Shown piece by piece: positions 15,320-20,052 of a stretch of 20,052 nt of DNA. The first letter of the stretch is position 1. Each line of letters begins with the position of its first letter. The notes under the pieces were generated by a model. It was not told where the DNA came from, searched no databases, and was given only the letters and a program-made list of their open reading frames with translations. This DNA comes from DATGSF01 sp035302865. GTDB taxonomy: Bacteria; Bacteroidota; Bacteroidia; Chitinophagales; Chitinophagaceae. The stretch is from positions 1-20,052 of the forward strand of contig DATGSF010000232.1 of NCBI GenBank assembly GCA_035302865.1. Reading direction: 5' to 3'. Position numbers and translations under genes: made by a program.

Positions 15320-16555
15320 TTATAATAAAATTCTCCCAAGCATATTTTCTGATATTTCGGGTTGATTATAAGCTTTTGACTTTCCTTTTTGGGAGATGAA
15401 ATTATCTTCCATATCAAATAAAGTCAGTTTGCTTATATCCACTCCTTCCGCAATATCATCTTCCATTTTAATTCCAAAAATTTCCTGAGCATTATATACT
15501 AAAAGTGCAGCTAACCTTTCTGCTGAAATGTTTGGAATAGCTTTTAATACTAAAGGTAAAAGATATTCTATTCCTGCTATTCCCCAGTTTGCGTATTCAA
15601 ATTCTTTTGTTTTCTCATCCCAATTTGCAGGTCTATGATGGGAGCTAATACAATCGATAGTGCCATCCATAACAGCTTCCACAAGTGCTTGCCTATCCTC
15701 TTCTGTTCGTAGCGGAGGCATTATTTTATAAAGAGAATTATAAGTCTCTAATTCTTTATCATTCCATAATAAATGATAGGGAGTAACGGAGCATGTAACT
15801 TGAACACCTTCTTTTTTAGCATTTCTTATTATTTCTACACTCTTTTTTGCTGAAATTCCTGTAAAATGAATTCGCGACTCAGCATATTTTGCTAATTCTA
15901 TTTCTCTTTTAATAAAAATAGTTTCTGCTATTTCAGGAATACCAGCCATACCCAATAAAGTAGATTGCACCCCTTCATGCATCCAAGCATCTTTAGTTAA
16001 TTCCTCTAAATAAGGTAAATGTATAATTATACCATTCCATGCTTTAACAAATTCCAAAGCTTTTAAGCTTAAATTTGCATCATTTATAGAATTCCAGCCT
16101 TCAGAAAAAGCAATAGCACCCGCTTCCTTCATTTCATACATTTCCGCTAATTCTTTCCCTTCTAAATTTTTAGTAACTGCTCCAATAGGATGAACTTGCA
16201 AACCACTATTCTGTGCTTTTTGCTTTACGAATAGCACTTCTGATTGAGTGCTAATACTAGGTTCTGTATTAGGAAGTAAAAAAACTTGTTTAAATCCCCC
16301 ACTTTTTGCCGCAAGTAGCCCCTGCTCAATTGTCTCTCTATATTCATAGCCTGGCTCAGAAAAATCTGCAAATATATCTATCCATCCAGCGCTTAAAAAT
16401 AATTTTTTTCCACTAATTATAGTATATTCCTCTTTTTCAGGAATTAAATCTGCTATTTTCTTTATTTTATTATTTTCCACTAAGATATCTACTGCTTTCT
16501 TTAGATTCTTTTTATCCTTTTGGAGAATAACTGCTTGTTTTATGAGTGTTTGCAT
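15320..16555 (-). CDS. Dihydroorotase homologue lacking most metal ligands, probably non-catalytic
   Basis: A 411-aa amidohydrolase-fold protein of the dihydroorotase (PyrC class I / multifunctional-complex type) family. The fold markers are present: WIDIFADFSEPGYEYRETI (58-76), LLPNTEP (93-99), PIGAVTKNLEGKELAEM (123-139), GAIAFSEG (146-153), CSVTPYHLL (255-263) and PPLRTEEDRQAL (280-291). The catalytic set is not. The metal-binding HxH after 'D' is F62-A-D64, the following Arg is Ser66, the later metal His is replaced in HFTGIS (230-235), and the catalytic Asp of the TDHAP motif is His306 in SSHHRP. A pyrimidine-synthesis reaction is therefore unlikely; a structural partner role, as for inactive PyrC' subunits that assemble with aspartate carbamoyltransferase, is one possibility. 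It lies 59 bp after the permease gene and 25 bp before the DUF4199 gene. Confidence 0.88.
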   Translation of the reverse strand: MQTLIKQAVILQKDKKNLKKAVDILVENNKIKKIADLIPEKEEYTIISGKKLFLSAGWIDIFADFSEPGYEYRETIEQGLLAAKSGGFKQVFLLPNTEPSISTQSEVLFVKQKAQNSGLQVHPIGAVTKNLEGKELAEMYEMKEAGAIAFSEGWNSINDANLSLKALEFVKAWNGIIIHLPYLEELTKDAWMHEGVQSTLLGMAGIPEIAETIFIKREIELAKYAESRIHFTGISAKKSVEIIRNAKKEGVQVTCSVTPYHLLWNDKELETYNSLYKIMPPLRTEEDRQALVEAVMDGTIDCISSHHRPANWDEKTKEFEYANWGIAGIEYLLPLVLKAIPNISAERLAALLVYNAQEIFGIKMEDDIAEGVDISKLTLFDMEDNFISQKGKSKAYNQPEISENMLGRILL

Positions 16556-16614
16556 ATTTTTGAAAATTGTACAAATTTATTAAATTCTAAAGACATTTTA
16601 TCTATTTTTTAAAC

Positions 16615-17859
16615 TTAATCTCTTTTCTCTATCTGCGACATAGCTTTTTCTTCTTTTAATATAGTCAAGGATGGCACAATTGCAGCAAAAGCTCCAATTA
16701 TAAAACAGGAGAAAAACACGATTACAAAATCCCAAATTTTAAACTTAACAGGAAAAGCCTCTTCTATAAAACCATCAGGAAAAGCAATCCAACCAAAATG
16801 CATTTGACCTAAACACAATAAAAAACCCAAAATTATACCTAAACCTGCACCAATTCCTGTTATCCATAATCCAAGTTTAAAGAAAGATAAAAACACCTGC
16901 TTATCTTGCATTCCCATACTTCTTAATATAAAAACCTCATGTTTTTTTTCTAATATTAACATAGATATAGAAGCTATCATATTAAAAGAGGCAATTGCCA
17001 TTACCATTATTAAAATGGCATATATTGCCCATTTCTCGCTTTGCATAATCCAATATAAAGTTGGATTTTGTTCTAATCTATCCCTTACTATAAAATCCTC
17101 CCCTAGTATTTCTTGAATGCTAGTTTTGGCTTTCTTAATCTGTCTTTTAGATTGTAATTTATTTATTTCTATTGCGCTTAATTGCCCTTCCAATTGAAAA
17201 ATTTCTTTAGCTTTTTCTAATGGTGTTAGTACATATGTCTGATCAAATTCTTCTTGTATGTGAAAGGTTCCATTCATTTGCAAAGCATATTCAGGTAAAT
17301 TCAGAGCTGATAAACCCGAAATAGAAGTCGAAGGATCTAAATAGAACAAATAAGGTTCTGTCAAAAAAGTAAAAATATCTAAACGTAAATCATTAGCTAT
17401 GGACAAACCCATAAGAACAGGAAATGGGTAGCTATTATTCCAGTCTGCTTCCCCAGAAAACATATAATCTTGCAACTTATGCGATTGTAGCCATGCTGCA
17501 TCTACACCTTTTAATTTAACTGGTTTTTGTTGGTCATCATAATGCAGTAGAACAAGATCTTCTATACTTTCCAAGTAAAAACTATGCTCAGGAAGCACTT
17601 CTTTTATTTTACTTTTCTGCTCTTCCTTTAATGTGAAAAACTTTCCGCTTGCTGCTGTAATTTCCAAATCTGAATAAAAAGCATTATACATGTTTTTAAT
17701 CGTAGATTCAATACCATTATATATAGAAAATAAGCTTATCATTGCAGCAGATGTTACCAACATTGCAACTAAGCTTATCCACGATATAATCTGTACAGCT
17801 TGCACTTCTTTTTGTTTCCAAAAATAAGCCCAAGCTATTTTGCTGGAGATTTTACGCAT
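16615..17859 (-). CDS. ABC transporter permease, FtsX-like, LolC/LolE-type
   Basis: Predicted inner-membrane permease of the MacB/LolC/LolE group, which in relatives extracts lipoproteins from the inner membrane for delivery to the outer membrane. The 414-aa protein has the family layout. A short basic N-terminus (IAWAYFWKQK) is followed by membrane segment 1 (about 25-47). A large periplasmic domain covers about 50-270. Three C-terminal segments follow at about 276-303, 325-350 and 374-400, with 'LILEKKHEVFILRSMGMQ' between segments 2 and 3, the coupling motif that contacts the ATPase. No ATPase gene is in the window. The ATG overlaps the rbfA stop by 8 bp (ATGCGTAA), so translation is probably coupled. 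LolE-like function is inferred from family only; substrate unproven. Confidence 0.88.
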   Translation of the reverse strand: MRKISSKIAWAYFWKQKEVQAVQIISWISLVAMLVTSAAMISLFSIYNGIESTIKNMYNAFYSDLEITAASGKFFTLKEEQKSKIKEVLPEHSFYLESIEDLVLLHYDDQQKPVKLKGVDAAWLQSHKLQDYMFSGEADWNNSYPFPVLMGLSIANDLRLDIFTFLTEPYLFYLDPSTSISGLSALNLPEYALQMNGTFHIQEEFDQTYVLTPLEKAKEIFQLEGQLSAIEINKLQSKRQIKKAKTSIQEILGEDFIVRDRLEQNPTLYWIMQSEKWAIYAILIMVMAIASFNMIASISMLILEKKHEVFILRSMGMQDKQVFLSFFKLGLWITGIGAGLGIILGFLLCLGQMHFGWIAFPDGFIEEAFPVKFKIWDFVIVFFSCFIIGAFAAIVPSLTILKEEKAMSQIEKRD

Positions 17860-18223
17860 CTTCCTCAGATTGTTCCTTATTGATATCTTTAAAAATCTTT
17901 TCTAATCTAAATGCTCTTTCCATAGAATCATCTAAAAGAAAATGCAATTCAGGAATTCTACGCAAATGATGTCTTAATCTATTTCCTAAAGCTCCTCTTA
18001 TTTCCTTTGCCCTTCCTTCAAATAGCTCTATAGCTGCTTTTTTATCCTCTACATTAATAAAACTCAAAAATACCTTTGCTTCTAATAAATCCGGAGTCAT
18101 TATTACTTCAGCTATAGAAGCCATACCTTTTCCCATTTGAAAAAAACCTTCTTTAGTAAATATTTGACTTAGTTCTTCATGAACTAATTTCCCCACTTGA
18201 ATTTGACGTCTCGTTAATTCCAT
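17852..18223 (-). CDS. rbfA: 30S ribosome-binding factor RbfA
   Basis: Assists late maturation of the 30S subunit, acting on the 5' end of 16S rRNA. The 123-aa protein has the single KH-type domain. It opens with 'RRQIQVGKLVHEELSQIF' (5-22), then the strand 'ASIAEVIMTPDLLEAKVFLSF' (35-55), 'EIRGALGNRLRHHLRRIPELHFLLDDSMERAFRLEKIF' (about 73-110), and an acidic tail. The RIPEL-x-F-x-x-D segment is diagnostic. It is the first gene of the minus-strand run that ends with rpoN and overlaps the permease gene by 8 bp. In the leader, CATCTTTG (18251-18258) and TATCTTTA (18243-18250), both on the minus strand, are one-mismatch -7 candidates; neither has a proper -33 TTG. Confidence 0.95.
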   Translation of the reverse strand: MELTRRQIQVGKLVHEELSQIFTKEGFFQMGKGMASIAEVIMTPDLLEAKVFLSFINVEDKKAAIELFEGRAKEIRGALGNRLRHHLRRIPELHFLLDDSMERAFRLEKIFKDINKEQSEEDA

Positions 18224-18340
18224 TTTTTAATTAATTTTGTGGTAAAGATACAAAGATGTTACTTTATGTAGAAGTTCTTAGAAAAATATCTTATTTTTAT
18301 CTTTTTAAAAACAATTCACTTTCTTTTAAAATACATATTT

Positions 18341-19219
18341 ATGAAAAAATGGCAGTTATTGTTCGCTCTCCCCTTTTTTCTTTATGCTTGTAAAGAACAA
18401 GCTATAGGAATTCAATTTGAAGATAAAGAAATGGTAGATACCAGCTACGTAACTAATATAGAAACACCTGAAGAAAAAAAATATTTACTTGAAGAGTTAA
18501 CAGGTGTTCGTTGTGTAAACTGCCCTCAAGGTGCGGAAGCTTTAGAACAATTAAACTCAGAAAACAATAATAGCTTTGTAATTGTTGCACATCATTTTGG
18601 TTCTCTTACAAGCCCCATCAATGGAAAAAGCATTCAAGATTTTAGAACTTCACAAGGTTCTCAAATTATGGATTTGATTTTTGGTGGACAAGGAAATAAA
18701 CCATCAGTTTCTTTTGATCGACTACCCTTGAGCACAGGATTTAATCCTTATTTTATTGATGGAATGTCGAATTGGCCTGCTGCAATACAGCAAATGAAAG
18801 ATTATGCAAATACAAGTCCTGTTAATATTAAAATAGAAACTAGAGAAGAAGGAGAAAATGCATACAATATTTATACAAAATTAGCCTTCACTGAAAATCT
18901 TGATTTCCCTGTTAATCTCCACATTTATGCAGTAGAAAATAACATTTGGGATGGATTTATCGGTTCCGACACTTTAATTAAATACGATCATGTATTTAGA
19001 GAAGCAATAACTGGTGCAGGAGGAAAAGAAATATTAAGAGATTTAAATGCAATAGAAGCAGGAAGAGTTTATGAATTAAATACTAAATTCAATTGGGATA
19101 AAAACGATGAAAAGCAATCGTACTGGAAAGCAGAGGAAATGCAAATTGTAGTTTTTGCAAGTAGAAAAGAAATAGATAATCAAGAAATATTACAAGCTGC
19201 TGCAATTTCTTTAAAATAA
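18341..19219 (+). CDS. Omp28-family outer-membrane lipoprotein with CxxC motif
   Basis: A 292-aa predicted lipoprotein. The signal sequence MKKWQLLFALPFF ends in the lipobox LYAC (14-17), giving Cys17 as the lipid site and a mature start CKEQ. From about residue 47 it has the Omp28 signature 'LLEELTGVRCVNCPQGAEAL', where Cys58 and Cys61 form a thioredoxin-like CxxC. This is followed by VIVAHHFG and a GNKPSVSFDR segment matching the cis-Pro region of thioredoxin folds. The C-terminal half is beta-rich, like the accessory domain of Omp28 proteins. The family was named from a Porphyromonas outer-membrane protein; a role in redox handling or adhesion is suggested but not settled. It is followed by a separately promoted T9SS-domain protein. 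Location at the outer membrane is inferred from the lipobox and family. Confidence 0.87.
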   Translation: MKKWQLLFALPFFLYACKEQAIGIQFEDKEMVDTSYVTNIETPEEKKYLLEELTGVRCVNCPQGAEALEQLNSENNNSFVIVAHHFGSLTSPINGKSIQDFRTSQGSQIMDLIFGGQGNKPSVSFDRLPLSTGFNPYFIDGMSNWPAAIQQMKDYANTSPVNIKIETREEGENAYNIYTKLAFTENLDFPVNLHIYAVENNIWDGFIGSDTLIKYDHVFREAITGAGGKEILRDLNAIEAGRVYELNTKFNWDKNDEKQSYWKAEEMQIVVFASRKEIDNQEILQAAAISLK

Positions 19220-19232
19220 TCGGTGAAATTAA

Positions 19233-19262
19233 TTTGCAAACAAAATAAATTTCTTATATTTG
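19233..19262 (+). promoter_or_regulatory. Bacteroidota-type promoter for the T9SS-domain gene
   Basis: TTTG (19233-19236) and TATATTTG (19255-19262) fit the -33 TTTG and -7 TAnnTTTG elements fully, with an 18-bp spacer. This is the best promoter in the window. It begins 13 bp after the Omp28 stop codon and predicts a leader of about 75 nt before the ATG at 19345; that leader can form a hairpin at 19294-19316 (ATTATTAGA with TCTAaTAAT around AATA, one bulged A). Confidence 0.65.
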
Positions 19263-19344
19263 TATTATAATCTTTAGTTAGATTAAACTATTGATTATTA
19301 GAAATATCTAAATAATAATATTGGATCTTTCAAAAATACAGCTT

Positions 19345-19719
19345 ATGAAATTGAAAAACATATACTTAATTATATTCTTACTTTTATTTACTGGTTTAAA
19401 TACTAATTCTTTTGCTCAAGAGCGTAATAAAGAATTTAAAACTACCAATAAAAGATATGAATTAGTTGCATACCCTATTCCTGCAAAAACTGAGGTTAAT
19501 ATTAAAATGAATGCTGATTTAATACAGGATGCAGATGAAATTATAATTATAAATATAATTGGGCGCGAGGTATGTAAACAAAAATTAAATAATGATCATA
19601 AATATAGCGATATGAAGTTTCCTCAAATGCAACAATTTCAAAATGGAATTTATATGATAGTTGCAAAAAACAAATTTGGCGAAATTATCCATTCTTCCAA
19701 AATTTACTTAGAAAATTGA
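19345..19719 (+). CDS. Small secreted protein consisting mainly of a T9SS type A sorting domain
   Basis: A 124-aa predicted secreted protein. The signal peptide MKLKNIYLIIFLLLF...NSFA is likely cut after Ala24. After a short charged spacer (25-40) the rest is one type IX secretion C-terminal sorting domain. This has VAYPIPAKTEVNI (41-53, normally YPNPA), a strand IIIINIIGREV (66-76), FQNGIYMIVA (98-107) and the closing strand SSKIYLEN. There is no room for a cargo domain. A TTG start at 19321 is in frame, but ATG 19345 immediately begins the signal peptide and is preferred. It has its own promoter (19233-19262) and terminator (19740-19772). Possible roles include a small stand-alone secreted protein or a remnant of a larger one; the sequence does not decide. 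Confidence 0.8.
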   Translation: MKLKNIYLIIFLLLFTGLNTNSFAQERNKEFKTTNKRYELVAYPIPAKTEVNIKMNADLIQDADEIIIINIIGREVCKQKLNNDHKYSDMKFPQMQQFQNGIYMIVAKNKFGEIIHSSKIYLEN

Positions 19720-19739
19720 TTATTATTATAAGACATACT

Positions 19740-19772
19740 AGCGGAAATCTTTCTAAGGTTTCCGCTTTTTTT
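19740..19772 (+). terminator. Rho-independent terminator upstream of the RelA/SpoT gene
   Basis: AGCGGAAATC (19740-19749) pairs with GGTTTCCGCT (19757-19766) as a 10-bp stem with one G-T pair and a 7-nt loop, followed by T at 19767-19772. It lies 20 bp after the T9SS-domain gene and only 18 bp before the next start codon. Confidence 0.9.
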
Positions 19773-19790
19773 GACTAAAATATTGAGATT

Positions 19791-20052
19791 ATGGGAATGA
19801 AACCCTTATTATATGATTATCCTATTGATCTAGAAGAAGAAAAAAAAGTAATACTTAGAGAATATAGAGCATTATTAAAAGCGATGCATGCACGTTTAAG
19901 AAAAGGTGGATATAAAACGCTTAGAAATGCTTTTGAATTGGCTGTTGATGCGCATAAAGAAATGCGTAGGAAATCCGGTGAACCTTATATTCTACACCCC
20001 ATAGCTGTTGCTAGAATTGTTATAGAAGAAATCGGATTGGGTTTAACATCTG
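19791..20052 (+). CDS. RelA/SpoT-family (p)ppGpp synthetase/hydrolase, N-terminal part
   Basis: The first 87 codons of a long RSH enzyme, which makes and degrades the stringent-response alarmone (p)ppGpp; the rest lies past the right edge. After a lead of about 14 residues come 'EEEKKVILREYRALLKA' and the start of the HD hydrolase domain: AFELAVDAHKEMRRKSGEPYILHPIAVARIV (about 45-75). The RKSGEPYI-x-HP motif is diagnostic and includes the first His of the HD metal site region. A second ATG lies two codons on (19797). Whether the protein is bifunctional (SpoT/Rel-like, usual in Bacteroidota) cannot be seen, since the HD residues, synthetase and TGS/ACT domains are outside. The start codon follows a strong terminator by 18 bp. 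Confidence 0.93.
   Translation, partial: MGMKPLLYDYPIDLEEEKKVILREYRALLKAMHARLRKGGYKTLRNAFELAVDAHKEMRRKSGEPYILHPIAVARIVIEEIGLGLTS

Noticed and set aside
15295..15417. N-terminal extension of the DUF4199 protein
   Set aside because: It would overlap the dihydroorotase homologue by 98 bp, while ATG 15292-15294 gives normal spacing and puts the first membrane segment near the N-terminus.
16674..16686. Possible sigma-54 -24/-12 promoter (TGGCAC...TTGC)
   Set aside because: The spacing between GG and GC is too short and the site lies inside the permease coding region.
19321..19344. TTG start of the T9SS-domain protein
   Set aside because: It would put eight polar residues before an otherwise standard signal peptide that begins at ATG 19345.
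1..20052. tRNA, rRNA, CRISPR, insertion sequence or prophage
   Set aside because: No cloverleaf, repeat-spacer array, transposase, integrase or terminal inverted repeat was seen on either strand.

Overview
The window is an AT-rich bacterial chromosome segment, most likely from a member of the Bacteroidota. Several things point there. One protein has a type IX secretion (T9SS) C-terminal sorting domain, and another is an Omp28-family lipoprotein. The -7 promoter elements match TAnnTTTG, and strong Shine-Dalgarno sequences are mostly absent. The gene order rbfA / FtsX-like permease / dihydroorotase homologue / DUF4199 / GT2 / rpoN also fits. Coding density is high. I see no rRNA, tRNA, insertion sequence, CRISPR array or prophage gene. 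The exact order or genus cannot be told from this sequence alone.

Layout: (1) 1-2286, minus strand: methylmalonyl-CoA mutase, short small subunit (mutA) then large subunit (mutB, cut by the left edge), separated by 3 bp. (2) 2499-3872, plus: an M20-family metallodipeptidase closed by a strong terminator. (3) 3873-4328: a 456-bp gap with the terminator, a GC-richer islet and a 16-bp perfect palindrome. (4) 4329-5081, plus: a protein built of three tandem DUF2249 repeats, convergent with a four-helix membrane protein of unknown function (5176-5667, minus) across a hairpin terminator. (5) 5824-6826, plus: two tandem paralogous lipocalin-like lipoproteins. (6) 6956-10646, minus: GTPase Der followed by a PIF1-type helicase with a C-terminal helix-turn-helix extension. 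(7) 10793-11983, plus: class I aspartate-type aminotransferase. (8) 12244-18223, minus: a six-gene run, read rbfA, LolC/E-like permease, dihydroorotase homologue lacking metal ligands, DUF4199 membrane protein, GT2 glycosyltransferase, rpoN. (9) 18341-19719, plus: an Omp28-family lipoprotein, then a very small secreted protein that is little more than a T9SS sorting domain. (10) 19791-20052, plus: the start of a RelA/SpoT (p)ppGpp synthetase/hydrolase, cut by the right edge.

Most of the window is housekeeping: propionyl/methylmalonyl-CoA metabolism, ribosome maturation (Der, RbfA), transcription (sigma-54), amino-acid transamination and the stringent response. The less ordinary parts are the triple DUF2249 protein, the dihydroorotase homologue predicted to be inactive, the sorting-domain-only secreted protein, the tandem lipoproteins, and the terminator-like hairpin immediately before the RelA/SpoT start codon. 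I found no clear evidence of a wholly new multi-gene system.
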